From contig SCRT01000007.1 in the NCBI GenBank assembly GCA_004298465.1, forward strand, positions 186,001 through 250,000: a DNA stretch of 64,000 bases, read 5' to 3'. Each line of letters starts with the position of its first letter. Within the stretch, counting starts at the first letter, position 1. Origin of the DNA: Nevskiaceae bacterium. GTDB lineage: Bacteria > Pseudomonadota > Gammaproteobacteria > Nevskiales > Nevskiaceae. The notes under the pieces were generated by a model. It had not been told where the DNA came from, ran no database searches, and saw only the letters and a list, made by a program, of their open reading frames with translations. Positions 8,874 to 17,966 of the stretch are shown here, in pieces. The position numbers and the translations under genes were made by a program.

Positions 8874-9368
8874 TCAGTCAACCGGGGCCGGGATTCCGCG
8901 TGGCCGTTCCGCCAGCACGAAGCCGTGTCCGCGCGCCAGCAGATACTCCAGCCAGCGGTTGAGGAAATGGTTGCGATGCCACTGGTCGTGCAAGAACTGC
9001 TCGGCATCCTGCCCCTCGCCCGTTGCCAGCGGCCACGCCTGTTCCGGTGGCACGGGGCTCAGCGCCTCGGCTGTGCCGGCGTCACGGCACACGCGAACGC
9101 GCACTTCCGACTGTACCGCTTCTTCCGGCGCGGCAAAGCAGTAGCGCAGGCAGATTTCCGAGGTGTAGCGCGATCGGCTCACGACTTCCAGGCCAAGCAG
9201 CGGTTCATCTGCCGCCCGCGAAATCGCCGCATTGAACGGCAGTTCCAGTTCCGGCACCAGCCGCGCCAGCAAGCGGAAATTGCGCTCGTAAAGGTCGATT
9301 AGATGCCCCAGCCCGCGCGGGTGTCCGCAGCACGGGCAAGTCCATAGATTGAATGTCAACGCAGCCAT
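8874..9368 (-). CDS. DUF1249 family protein (YqiB-like)
   Basis: 164 aa from the ATG at 9368. The patterns LYERNFRLLARLVPEL, SRYTSEICLRY, RVRVCRDAGTAE and the C-terminal NHFLNRWLEYLLARGH match the DUF1249/YqiB family of small cytosolic proteins whose function is not known. The N-terminus also has TCPCCGHPRG, a possible metal-binding pair of cysteines that short members lack. The gene lies just upstream of the SRP RNA gene on the same strand and is divergent from pgm. Confidence 0.8.
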   Translation of the reverse strand: MAALTFNLWTCPCCGHPRGLGHLIDLYERNFRLLARLVPELELPFNAAISRAADEPLLGLEVVSRSRYTSEICLRYCFAAPEEAVQSEVRVRVCRDAGTAEALSPVPPEQAWPLATGEGQDAEQFLHDQWHRNHFLNRWLEYLLARGHGFVLAERPRGIPAPVD

Positions 9369-9412
9369 GCGCACGACTATAAGATAGCGCCAGCCTTGTG
9401 CCAACGAACCAT

Positions 9413-11044
9413 ATGCCTATCCGAGAAATTGCCACCCGCCCCTACCACGATCAGGAACCCGGAACGGCGGGGCTGCGGCGCAAGACAGCCGTCTTCCAGC
9501 AGCCGCACTATCTCGAAAATTTCCTGCAATCCATCTTCAATGTCGAACCCGCGCTGCGCGATGCCACGCTGGTGATCGGCGGCGACGGCCGCTACCACAA
9601 CCGCAAGGCGATCCGCACCGCCATCGCCATGGCCACCGCCAACGGTGTGGCGCGCGTCATCGTCGGCCAGGGCGGGTTCCTGTCCACTCCGGCGGCGTCG
9701 CACCTGATCCGCTTGCGCAATGCCGCGGGCGGTTTCGTATTCACCGCCAGCCACAACCCAGCGGGCGCAGAAGGCGATTTCGGCATCAAGTACAGCCGCG
9801 CTGGTGGCGGGCAGGCGAGCACGGAACTGACGGAGCAGATCTTTGCCCACAGCCGCAAACTCGCCAGCTACCGCATCTTCGAAGGACCGGAAATCGACAT
9901 CGACCGCCGTGGCACGGTGCGTCTCGGCGCCACGGAAATCGACATCATCGACTGCGTGGAAGACTACGCCGCGCTGATGCAGTCGCTGTTCGACTTCGAC
10001 CGCATCCGTGCCTGGTTCAAGCATGGGCACCGGCTGCGCTTCGACGCCATGCACGCCGTGACCGGCCCCTACGCGAAGCAGATCTTCCTCGACCGGCTCG
10101 GCGCACCGGCTGACTCGGTGGTGAACGCCATCCCGCTGGAAGACTTCGGCGGCGGACATCCGGATCCGAACCTGACCTACGCGAAGGAACTCGTCCGCGC
10201 CGCCATGGCGAAGGATGCGCCCGACCTGTGTGCCGCCAGCGACGGCGACGGCGACCGCAACCTCATCCTCGGCCCGCGCCTGTTCATCAGCCCCGGCGAC
10301 TCGCTGGCGATGCTCGCCGCCAACCTGAAACTTGTTCCAGCCTATCGCGATGGCCTGAAAGGCCTGGCGCGCTCGATGCCGACCACGCGCGCCGTGGACC
10401 GCGTGGCGCGGGAGTCGGGCGTCGAATTTCACGAAACCCCGACCGGCTGGAAGTTCTTCTGCAACTTGCTGGACGCCGGGCGCCTGACGTTGTGCGGGGA
10501 AGAAAGCTTCGGCACCGGCTCTGACCACGTCCGCGAGAAGGACGGCCTGTGGGCAGTGCTCGCGTGGCTCAACATCCTGGCGACCAGCGGCCGGTCGATG
10601 TCCGAGCTCGCCGAGGCGCACTGGCAGCATTACGGCCGCCATTACTTTGCACGGCACGACTATGAGGCCCTGACGCAAGCCGATGGCGACAAGGTCATGA
10701 ACGGGCTGGCCGAGACCTTGCCCGGCCTGATCGGGCAGGATTTCGACGGGTTGGCGGTGCACGCGGCGGACGACTTCGAGTACCACGACCCGGTAGACGG
10801 CAGCGTAGCCATGCATCAGGGCCTGCGCATCGACTTCGGCGATGAAGCTCGCATCGTGCTGCGCCGCTCCGGCACTGGCACGTCCGGCGTCACGCTACGG
10901 CTGTATCTGGAACGGCTGGAAACCCGCCCGGACGAACTGCTGCGCGACACCACGACCAAGCTCGCGCCGCTTGCCGCCATCGCCGAGCGCATCACGCATA
11001 TCGCTGAATACACCGGTCGCAAGACGCCCTCCACCATCACCTGA
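9413..11044 (+). CDS. pgm: Phosphoglucomutase (alpha-D-glucose phosphate-specific)
   Basis: 543 aa, the size of the PGM1-type enzyme. The N-terminus MPIREIATRPYHDQEPGTAG matches the family start closely, which is why I prefer ATG 9413 over the GTG at 9398. The active-site phosphoserine is S113 in TASHNPAG, the metal-binding loop is DGDGDRN at 277-283, and the sugar-binding GEESFG and phosphate-binding RRSGTGTSG are present. It interconverts glucose 1-phosphate and glucose 6-phosphate, linking central metabolism with glycogen and surface polysaccharide precursors. The sucrose phosphorylase encoded at 58.6 kb releases glucose 1-phosphate, which this enzyme could use. Confidence 0.95.
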   Translation: MPIREIATRPYHDQEPGTAGLRRKTAVFQQPHYLENFLQSIFNVEPALRDATLVIGGDGRYHNRKAIRTAIAMATANGVARVIVGQGGFLSTPAASHLIRLRNAAGGFVFTASHNPAGAEGDFGIKYSRAGGGQASTELTEQIFAHSRKLASYRIFEGPEIDIDRRGTVRLGATEIDIIDCVEDYAALMQSLFDFDRIRAWFKHGHRLRFDAMHAVTGPYAKQIFLDRLGAPADSVVNAIPLEDFGGGHPDPNLTYAKELVRAAMAKDAPDLCAASDGDGDRNLILGPRLFISPGDSLAMLAANLKLVPAYRDGLKGLARSMPTTRAVDRVARESGVEFHETPTGWKFFCNLLDAGRLTLCGEESFGTGSDHVREKDGLWAVLAWLNILATSGRSMSELAEAHWQHYGRHYFARHDYEALTQADGDKVMNGLAETLPGLIGQDFDGLAVHAADDFEYHDPVDGSVAMHQGLRIDFGDEARIVLRRSGTGTSGVTLRLYLERLETRPDELLRDTTTKLAPLAAIAERITHIAEYTGRKTPSTIT

Positions 11045-11055
11045 AGGCGCCACCC

Positions 11056-11856
11056 GTGCCCTGGACCCCCCTGCTGCGCCTGTTCGTTACCCCAATCTAC
11101 CGGCTGTATCAGGCGCGCCTGCTGCACAAGGTGCGTGCTGAAACCATGCCGCGCCATATCGGCATCATTCTGGACGGCAACCGGCGCTACGGACTCTCGA
11201 ACCACCTGACGGGATTCGAGGCCATCTACGCCTCCGGCGCGGACCGGCTCGACGATCTCCTGGCGTGGTGCATCGACCTCGGCATTCCCGCTGTCACGCT
11301 GTGGGTGTTCTCCACCGAAAACTTCGACCGCGCGCCCGAGGAAGTCTCAGGTGCGATGCGGGCCGTGGAAAACAAGCTGCGCAGCCTGTGCAACAATGAA
11401 GACATCCATCGCGCACAAGTGCACGTCCGCACCGTCGGGCGCCTCGAATTGCTACCCCACTCAACGCGCGCCGCGGTGCAGGCCGCGGAGGCGGCCACGC
11501 GCGACTACCACGGGCTTGAACTGACGCTCGCCGCCGCCTATGGCGGACGCGAGGAAATCGTCGACGCCGTGAAAAGCTATCTTGACGCGCCCGAACGCCG
11601 CGACTGGCCCGCCAGCAAGGCCGCTGCCGCGCTGACCGCAGATGCGATCGCCGAGCACCTCTACGCGCCCAATCTGCCTGACCTCGACCTCGTCATCCGC
11701 ACGAGCGGTGAAATTCGCCTGTCCGGATTCCTGCTGTGGCAAAGCGCCTACAGCGAGTTCTACTTCACCGACGTGTTCTGGCCTGCGTTCCGCCGCATCG
11801 ACTTCCTGCGCGCGATCCGCGCCTACCAGCAACGCAAGCGGCGCTTCGGGCACTGA
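11056..11856 (+). CDS. UppS-like cis-prenyltransferase (undecaprenyl diphosphate synthase homologue)
   Basis: 266 aa, GTG start 11 nt after pgm. HIGIILDGNRRYG (residues 34-46) carries the catalytic aspartate D40 in the position of the usual MDGNGRW; WVFSTENFDRAPEEV and RTSGEIRLSGFLLWQSAYSEF match the isoprenyl-diphosphate binding and C-terminal motifs. Such enzymes condense isopentenyl diphosphate onto an allylic primer in cis. The normal uppS sits with frr, cdsA and dxr, so this copy beside pgm is probably a paralogue of altered chain length. RY replaces the common RW in motif 1 and an unusual N-terminal 30 residues precede it. Confidence 0.88.
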   Translation: MPWTPLLRLFVTPIYRLYQARLLHKVRAETMPRHIGIILDGNRRYGLSNHLTGFEAIYASGADRLDDLLAWCIDLGIPAVTLWVFSTENFDRAPEEVSGAMRAVENKLRSLCNNEDIHRAQVHVRTVGRLELLPHSTRAAVQAAEAATRDYHGLELTLAAAYGGREEIVDAVKSYLDAPERRDWPASKAAAALTADAIAEHLYAPNLPDLDLVIRTSGEIRLSGFLLWQSAYSEFYFTDVFWPAFRRIDFLRAIRAYQQRKRRFGH

Positions 11857-11865
11857 CGGAAAGAG

Positions 11866-11886
11866 GCCGTGGCAGTTAACCACGGC
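11866..11886. terminator. Hairpin between convergent genes, candidate bidirectional terminator
   Basis: GCCGTGG and CCACGGC form a 7-bp stem around the loop CAGTTAA, 9 nt after the UppS-like stop. No T-run follows, so intrinsic termination is uncertain. Confidence 0.35.
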
Positions 11887-11935
11887 AGGACCGACAATTC
11901 ACCACTGCCCCATCACGCCCCGACTCCAGCTTGCC

Positions 11936-12976
11936 TCAATCGTCCTTTGCCGGCGTTTCCACCCCGAGCTTCTTGTGCATCGCCGGACTCGTCGTCGTGT
12001 ATTGGAGGTTGATCTTGACGTCCGGAAACAACTGGTGCTTGATGGCGAATGCCGCGAGCGCGCCTTCGTGGAACCCGGACAGGATCAGCTTCTTCTTGCC
12101 GGGGTAGATGTTGATGTCACCGACGGCGTAGATGCCGGGAACGGAAGTCTGGAATTTCTCGGTATCGACGTGAATCTGGGTCTTGTCCAGCGTCAACCCC
12201 CATTCCGCGATCGGCCCGAGCTTCGGCGACAAGCCGTAGAACGCCAGCACTTCGTCGCATTCCACCGTGTGCTGCTTGCGTTCGATGTCGGTCACACCAA
12301 CCGAGGTCAGCCGGCCATCGGCTTCGGTGTAGCTCAGGACGCTGCCGTAGAGGATGCGAGCCCGACCTGCGGCCACGTATTCCTGCAGCTTGGCCACGGA
12401 GGCCGGTGCGGCGCGGAATTTCGTGGAGCGATGGATCAGTGTGAGTTCCGGTACGTGCTCGACCAGCGCCAGCGCCCAGTCCAGCGCGGAGTCGCCGCCA
12501 CCCAGCACGGTGAGCCGCTTGCCATAATGAATCTCGGGCTTCTTGATGCGGTAGAAAAGCTGCGTACCGTCGTATTTCTCCACGCCCTCCACGCGCAGCA
12601 GCACAGGCTGGAAGGAGCCAACACCACCGGCGATGACAATAGCGCCGGCGTTGAATTCAGTGCCTTCGCTGGTCACGACACGGAAACGACCGTCATCGCG
12701 CTTTTCGACCTCCTGCACCTGCTGGTTCAGATGAAACTGCGCGCCGAAAGGCTTGATCTGCGCCATCAGGTTGTCGACGAGTTCCAGCGCACCGACGCGC
12801 GGAAAGCCGGGAATGTCGTAGATCGGCTTGGAAGGGTAAAGCTCGGAACACTGGCCGCCGATCTGCGGCAGCGCATCGACGACGTGGGCATGCAAATCCA
12901 GCAAGCCGAGTTCGAAGACCTGGAACAGGCCGCAGGGGCCAGCGCCCACAATCACAACATCTGTTTCTATGCTCAT
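11936..12976 (-). CDS. Ferredoxin--NADP(+) reductase, thioredoxin-reductase-like type
   Basis: 346 aa from ATG 12976 (MSIETDVVIVGAGPCGLF). The FAD-binding GAGPCG is at 11-16, VLGGGDSALDWA is the NADPH-binding motif, and VPGIYAVGDINIYPGKKKLI followed by GFHEGALAA is the C-terminal FAD contact. The redox CxxC of thioredoxin reductase is missing, as in the YumC/FNR2 group that passes electrons between NADPH and ferredoxin or flavodoxin. AAGAAG lies just upstream of the start. Longer in-frame starts to 13249 would run into ppsR and have no family similarity. Confidence 0.9.
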   Translation of the reverse strand: MSIETDVVIVGAGPCGLFQVFELGLLDLHAHVVDALPQIGGQCSELYPSKPIYDIPGFPRVGALELVDNLMAQIKPFGAQFHLNQQVQEVEKRDDGRFRVVTSEGTEFNAGAIVIAGGVGSFQPVLLRVEGVEKYDGTQLFYRIKKPEIHYGKRLTVLGGGDSALDWALALVEHVPELTLIHRSTKFRAAPASVAKLQEYVAAGRARILYGSVLSYTEADGRLTSVGVTDIERKQHTVECDEVLAFYGLSPKLGPIAEWGLTLDKTQIHVDTEKFQTSVPGIYAVGDINIYPGKKKLILSGFHEGALAAFAIKHQLFPDVKINLQYTTTSPAMHKKLGVETPAKDD

Positions 12977-13113
12977 CACTTCTTGGAATCGTTTTGAAAA
13001 ATGAATGGCTCGTGGCGGCAGGCCACGCCGTTTGCGCGGCCTCCATCGAATGTTGCGATTATGCGCAAATGCGCTGCAGTGCAACAACCTGCGTTCGGGT
13101 GAATGTGCTGGTT

Positions 13114-13935
13114 TCAGGCCGTTCGACGCAGCCCCCGCTCCTGCATCACCGTGGCGGCAATCTCTTCCACCGACATGTGCTCGGAATTCACGTAGGGAAT
13201 GCCATGGCGCCGGTACAGCTGTTCCGCCTGGCGCAGCTCGAACGCGCACTGGGAGACGGAAGAATAAGTGGATCCCGGGCGGCGTTCGCTGCGCACTTCG
13301 TGCAGGCGTTCGATGGCCGACGTCAGGCCGAACAGCTTACCGCTGTAAGTCGCGATGCTGCGCGGCAGGCGCAGCTCGGTGAGGTCGTCTTCCGTCAGGG
13401 GAAAATTCGCCGCGAAAATACCGTATTGCAGCGCCAGGTAGATGGAAGTCGGCGTCTTGCCGCAGCGTGACGGCGCAATCAGCACTACGTCGGCACGCGG
13501 CAGATCGCGCACGCTCTGGCCGTCGTCGTGCTCCATGGCGTAGTTCACCGCCGCCATGCGCGCGTCGTAGCGGTTGCCATCCGCAAGGCTGTGCGCCCGC
13601 CCCTGCGCATGTGTCGACTTCACGCCGAGTTCCGCCTCGATCGCGGGCAGCATGGAGTCGAACAGGTCGATGAACAGCACCGGGGCGGCGCGTAGTTCGT
13701 CGCGGATGGCGTTGGACGTGGTGGTGGAAAACACGATCGGACGCTCGCCGCTGGTTTTCTCCACCTGTCGCAGGTATTCCACCACCGAATGGGCCCGCTC
13801 GACGCTGTGGATGAACGGCAACGTGGTTTTTTCGAACGTGCAGCCCTCGAACTGCGTCAGCAGCGCGTTGCCCAGCGTTTCCGCCGTGATCCCGGTACCA
13901 TCCGAAAGAAAGAACACATCGCGTTGCACGGCCAT
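13114..13935 (-). CDS. ppsR: PEP synthase regulatory protein (bifunctional kinase/pyrophosphorylase, DUF299)
   Basis: 273 aa with the family N-terminus VFFLSDGTGITAETLGNALL and the P-loop APSRCGKTPTS at 154-164. Proteins of this family inactivate PEP synthase by ADP-dependent phosphorylation of a threonine and reactivate it with phosphate. The target gene ppsA lies 0.8 kb away on the opposite strand, with a DsbA-like gene between. This pairing, one regulator and its enzyme divergently encoded, supports the call. Confidence 0.95.
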   Translation of the reverse strand: MAVQRDVFFLSDGTGITAETLGNALLTQFEGCTFEKTTLPFIHSVERAHSVVEYLRQVEKTSGERPIVFSTTTSNAIRDELRAAPVLFIDLFDSMLPAIEAELGVKSTHAQGRAHSLADGNRYDARMAAVNYAMEHDDGQSVRDLPRADVVLIAPSRCGKTPTSIYLALQYGIFAANFPLTEDDLTELRLPRSIATYSGKLFGLTSAIERLHEVRSERRPGSTYSSVSQCAFELRQAEQLYRRHGIPYVNSEHMSVEEIAATVMQERGLRRTA

Positions 13936-13990
13936 CCCGATTCCTCCACCCGCCGGCGGGCGTTCCGCGCAGCGGCTAAAATCATACAGG

Positions 13991-14659
13991 ATGGCTACTC
14001 TTTCAACCGCTGTTCCGACGCCGCAAGCAGCGCCCGAGCGGGAAATCCTCTACGTCGCCGATCCGCTGTGCACCTGGTGCTGGGGTTTCGCCCCGGTTTC
14101 GTTGGAACTCGCCGCCGCTGGCGCAGCCGGGCATGCTGCGTTTCGCGTGGTCGCCGGCGGCATGACCGCCGGACGCAACACCCCACTCCACGCCTTCGAA
14201 GTCAGCGGCATGCTTGCGGAATGGCAGCGCGTGCACGCCGCCACTGGGCAGGCTTTTGCCTTCGACCACCCTGTCGACACAACCACTGTCTTCGATTCCG
14301 GCCCGGCCAGCCGCGCGCTGGCGCTGATGGGCCGGCTGCGCCCCGAACTGGCACTGGCCTACCTGCACCGGCTGCAGCAGGCGTTCTTCGTCGAGCGCCG
14401 CGACTTGACCGACCTCGACACGCTGACGAATTGCGCCATGAACTGCGGCGCGAACCAGAAAAGCTTTGCCGCAGCCCTTGCCGGGCCGGATGCCGATGCC
14501 GCTTTCCAGCAGGATCTGGAACTCGGCGGCACGCTCGGGTTGCGGTCATTTCCCAGCGTCGCACTGCGCCACGGCAGCCATTACGCGCTGCTGACCGTCG
14601 GCTACCGGCCGTGGGATGCACTCGCGCCGCGTTTCGAACAGTGGCTGGAACTGGGATAA
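13991..14659 (+). CDS. DsbA-family thioredoxin-fold protein (FrnE-like)
   Basis: 222 aa. DPLCTWCWGF places a CxxC redox pair at C27 and C30 directly after the first strand, and FPSVALRHGS contains the cis-proline region of the fold. There is no signal peptide, so it should act in the cytosol as a dithiol oxidoreductase or isomerase-like protein; many DsbA/FrnE-like members of this type have no known partner. It starts at ATG 13991, 55 nt from the divergent ppsR, and is followed after 73 nt by ppsA, so it may share the ppsA promoter region. Confidence 0.85.
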   Translation: MATLSTAVPTPQAAPEREILYVADPLCTWCWGFAPVSLELAAAGAAGHAAFRVVAGGMTAGRNTPLHAFEVSGMLAEWQRVHAATGQAFAFDHPVDTTTVFDSGPASRALALMGRLRPELALAYLHRLQQAFFVERRDLTDLDTLTNCAMNCGANQKSFAAALAGPDADAAFQQDLELGGTLGLRSFPSVALRHGSHYALLTVGYRPWDALAPRFEQWLELG

Positions 14660-14732
14660 TGGCGCGTTGCCGTATCGCGTTTTCCCGGTTTCCCCATAGT
14701 TTCCAAGTTTTTCAAATCCTGTTGCGGAGTTC

Positions 14733-17141
14733 ATGAGGATGTCTGAATCCAAGCCTGTCGCCCAACCTGCCACCAGCCCCGTCATCTGGTTCGCAAAACT
14801 CGGCATGCACGACGTCGAGATCGTCGGCGGCAAGAATTCCTCGCTGGGCGAGATGATCCAGAACCTGTCCGGCACCGGTGTGCGCGTGCCGAACGGCTTC
14901 GCGACCACGGCCGACGCCTATCGCAAGTTCCTGGCGCAGGACGGGCTGGACGCACGCATCGCTGGCTGGATGAAGGGCCTGAACCCGGACGATGTGAAGG
15001 TACTGGCCGCGACCGGCAAGCAGATCCGTGACGCCATCATGGCCGCGCCCTACCCGGCCGACCTGGAAGCTGCCGTGCGCAGTGCCTACGCGCAGCTCAT
15101 CAAGGAAGCGGGCGCGCCGATCACCGTTGCCGTGCGCTCCTCCGCAACGGCAGAAGACCTGCCTGACGCCTCGTTCGCCGGCCAGCAGGAAACCTATCTG
15201 AACGTCGAAGGCATTGAGGCCGTCCTCACGCGCATCCGCGAAGTCTTCGCCTCGCTGTTCAACGACCGTGCCATCTCCTACCGCGTGCACAACGGCTACG
15301 ACCACAGCGCCGTGGCGCTGTCCGCCGGCATCCAGCGCATGGTGCGTTCCGACCGGGGCGCGTCGGGCGTGATGTTCACGATGGACACGGAATCCGGTTT
15401 CCGCGACGCGGTGTTCGTCACCGCCAGCTACGGCCTGGGTGAAGCTGTCGTGCAAGGCGCGGTGAACCCGGACGAGTTCTACGTCTACAAGCCGGCGCTG
15501 GCTGCCGGTCACCCCGCCATTCTCAAGCGCGGGCGCGGCGAGAAGTCAAAGAAAATGATCTACGCGCCGGAAGGCTCCAAAGAGCGCGTGATGTTCACCG
15601 ACGTCGCACCGGCCGAACGCCTGAAGTTCTGCCTGACGGACGCGGAAGTCACGGAACTTGCCACCATCGCCACCACCATCGAGAAGCACTACGGCCGGCC
15701 GATGGACATCGAATGGGGCAAGGACGGTGTCGACGGCAAGCTCTACGTGCTGCAGGCGCGGCCGGAAACCGTACAGTCGCGTGCCGGCGGCAACAGCCTG
15801 CGCCGCTACAAGCTTGGCAAGCGCGGCAAGGTTATCATCGAAGGACGCGCCATCGGCCAGAAGATCGGCGCTGGCCCGGTACGCAAGCTCGCTTCCATCA
15901 AGGAGATGGACCGCGTGCAGCCCGGCGACGTGCTCGTCACCGACATGACCGACCCGGACTGGGAACCGGTGATGAAGAAGGCTTCCGCCATCGTCACGAA
16001 CCGCGGCGGGCGGACCTGCCACGCCGCGATCATCGCGCGCGAACTTGGCATTCCCGCCGTCGTCGGCTGCGGCAACGCCACGGCAATCCTCAACGACGGC
16101 CGGCAGGTTACGGTGTCGTGCGCGGAAGGCGATACCGGCTACGTGTATGACGGCAACGTCGACTTCCAGGTCAGCGAAGTCGAACTCGACAAGATGCCGG
16201 ATATTCCGGTCAAGATCATGATGAACGTCGGCACGCCCGCGCAGGCTTTCGACTTCGCCAAGCTGCCGAACAAGGGCGTGGGCCTGGCGCGGCTGGAGTT
16301 CATCATCAACCGCCAGATCGGCATCCACCCGCTGGCGCTGCTGAATCTCGGCGATCAGTCCAAGGAAGACCACGCCATCATCGACCCGATGATCGCCGCC
16401 TACCCGTCGCCCACCGACTACTTCTGGATGCGTCTGGCCGAAGGCATCGCCACGCTCGCCGCCGCCTTTGCACCGGAACCCGTGATCGTGCGGCTGTCGG
16501 ACTTCAAGTCCAACGAATACGCAAACCTCATTGCCGGCAGGCGTTACGAGCCGCACGAGGAAAACCCGATGCTCGGCTTCCGCGGCGCCTCGCGCTACAT
16601 CGCCGACTCCTTCCGCCCCTGCTTCGACCTCGAATGCAAGGCGCTGAAGTACGTGCGCGACGAGATGGGCCTGACGAACGTGCGCATCATGGTGCCGTTC
16701 GTACGCACGCTGGAAGAAGCCAAGCGCGTCTGCGAGATCCTCAAGGAGAACGGGCTGGAGCGCGGCGCCAACGACTTGAAGCTCATCATGATGTGCGAGC
16801 TGCCGTCCAACGCCGTGCTGGCGGATGAATTCCTCGAATACTTCGACGGCTTCTCCATCGGCTCCAACGACATGACGCAGCTTACGCTGGGACTGGACCG
16901 CGACTCCTCCGTCGTCGCCGACAAGTTCGACGAACGTAACCCGGCCGTGAAGAAGATGCTCGGCATGGCGATCTCCGCCTGCCGCCGCCAGAACAAGTAC
17001 GTCGGCATCTGCGGACAAGGCCCTTCCGACCACCCCGACCTTGCGAAATGGCTGCTGGAGCAAGGTATCGAAAGCATGAGCCTGAACCCGGATACCGTCG
17101 TCGAGACATGGCTGTACCTTGCGGGACAGACCCAACAATAG
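14733..17141 (+). CDS. ppsA: Phosphoenolpyruvate synthase
   Basis: 802 aa, full length. The N-terminal ATP-grasp part begins [12 protein letters not shown]; the swivelling domain has [20 protein letters not shown] with the phosphohistidine at H430; the C-terminal PEP-binding barrel ends in [12 protein letters not shown], which holds the catalytic cysteine. The enzyme makes PEP from pyruvate and ATP for gluconeogenesis. The start ATG 14733 reads MRMSESK; ATG 14739 is an alternative. Regulation by the divergently encoded PpsR is expected, acting on a threonine next to the phosphohistidine (TCH is present). Confidence 0.97.
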   Translation: MRMSESKPVAQPATSPVIWFAKLGMHDVEIVGGKNSSLGEMIQNLSGTGVRVPNGFATTADAYRKFLAQDGLDARIAGWMKGLNPDDVKVLAATGKQIRDAIMAAPYPADLEAAVRSAYAQLIKEAGAPITVAVRSSATAEDLPDASFAGQQETYLNVEGIEAVLTRIREVFASLFNDRAISYRVHNGYDHSAVALSAGIQRMVRSDRGASGVMFTMDTESGFRDAVFVTASYGLGEAVVQGAVNPDEFYVYKPALAAGHPAILKRGRGEKSKKMIYAPEGSKERVMFTDVAPAERLKFCLTDAEVTELATIATTIEKHYGRPMDIEWGKDGVDGKLYVLQARPETVQSRAGGNSLRRYKLGKRGKVIIEGRAIGQKIGAGPVRKLASIKEMDRVQPGDVLVTDMTDPDWEPVMKKASAIVTNRGGRTCHAAIIARELGIPAVVGCGNATAILNDGRQVTVSCAEGDTGYVYDGNVDFQVSEVELDKMPDIPVKIMMNVGTPAQAFDFAKLPNKGVGLARLEFIINRQIGIHPLALLNLGDQSKEDHAIIDPMIAAYPSPTDYFWMRLAEGIATLAAAFAPEPVIVRLSDFKSNEYANLIAGRRYEPHEENPMLGFRGASRYIADSFRPCFDLECKALKYVRDEMGLTNVRIMVPFVRTLEEAKRVCEILKENGLERGANDLKLIMMCELPSNAVLADEFLEYFDGFSIGSNDMTQLTLGLDRDSSVVADKFDERNPAVKKMLGMAISACRRQNKYVGICGQGPSDHPDLAKWLLEQGIESMSLNPDTVVETWLYLAGQTQQ

Positions 17142-17169
17142 GACCAGAGCGCACGCGCGGAGCACAAAC

Positions 17170-17400
17170 ATGCTGCGGGAACTGATCCTGGAGTCGACGA
17201 TCACCTGCCCGCACTGTGGCACGCGCAGGCGCGAAACCATGCCGACCAACGCCTGCCTGCACTATTACCCGTGCAGCGGGTGCGGCGCGCTCCTGACGCC
17301 CAAGCCCGGCGACTGCTGCGTGTTCTGCTCCTGGGGTGACGTGCCGTGCCCACCGATGCAGAAGCCCTCCTCGGATGGTTCCTGCGGCGGGTGCCGCTGA
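17170..17400 (+). CDS. Small cysteine-rich protein (GDCCVFCS motif)
   Basis: 76 aa with ten cysteines in pairs: CPHC, CSGC, GDCCVFC, PC and CGGC. It is probably a zinc-ribbon-like metal-binding protein. The GDCCVFCSWGDVPCPPMQ stretch is recognisable in small uncharacterised proteins of many bacteria. Start ATG 17170 (MLRELILESTITC) is 28 nt after ppsA. It converges on def with 32 nt between stops. Function unknown. Confidence 0.8.
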   Translation: MLRELILESTITCPHCGTRRRETMPTNACLHYYPCSGCGALLTPKPGDCCVFCSWGDVPCPPMQKPSSDGSCGGCR

Positions 17401-17432
17401 CCTGATCGACGGACAATCGTGCGAGAGTCCGA

Positions 17433-17966
17433 TCATTCCGCCGGCTGGTCGGAAACCTCCGGAAACAGCACGTCGAGGAAGCCGAAATGCGTGAAATCCT
17501 GGATGCGCATCGGGTAGAGCACGCCGTCCAGATGGTCGCATTCGTGCTGGACGACACGGGCATGGAAGCCTTCGGCGACACGCTCGATAATGTTGCCCTG
17601 CGGGTCCACGCCCCGGTAATGAATCTGTTGATGGCGCGGCACGACGCCGCGCAGTCCCGGCACCGACAGACAGCCTTCCCAGTCGTTCACCATCTGTTCA
17701 CCCAGCGGCGTGATCTCGGGATTGACGAGCACCGTCTGCGGCACCGGCTCCGCGTCCGGGTAGCGCGCGCTGTGCTCGAAGCCGAAGATCACGACACGCA
17801 GGCCCACGCCGATCTGCGGCGCGGCCAGCCCCACACCACCGGCCGCACGCATGGTGTCGAACAGATCAGCTACCAGTGCGTCCAGCGCCGCGGATGGCAC
17901 CTCCTTCACCGTTTGCGCGTGGTCGAGCAGGCGAGCGTCGCCCATCTTCAGGATTTCACGGATCAT
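17433..17966 (-). CDS. def: Peptide deformylase
   Basis: 177 aa with all three family motifs: GVGLAAPQ at 44-51, EGCLS at 97-101 (metal ligand C99) and QHECDHLDG at 140-148 (ligands H141 and H145, catalytic E142). It removes the formyl group from nascent proteins. It overlaps the stop of the AidB-like gene by 4 nt (ATGA), so it is cotranscribed with that gene rather than with fmt, the usual partner. This may be a second def copy in the genome. Confidence 0.96.
   Translation of the reverse strand: MIREILKMGDARLLDHAQTVKEVPSAALDALVADLFDTMRAAGGVGLAAPQIGVGLRVVIFGFEHSARYPDAEPVPQTVLVNPEITPLGEQMVNDWEGCLSVPGLRGVVPRHQQIHYRGVDPQGNIIERVAEGFHARVVQHECDHLDGVLYPMRIQDFTHFGFLDVLFPEVSDQPAE

Noticed and set aside
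15546..17249. 567-codon open frame antisense to ppsA
   Set aside because: Opposite a complete ppsA; composition His/Val/Asp-rich as expected from codon mirror images.
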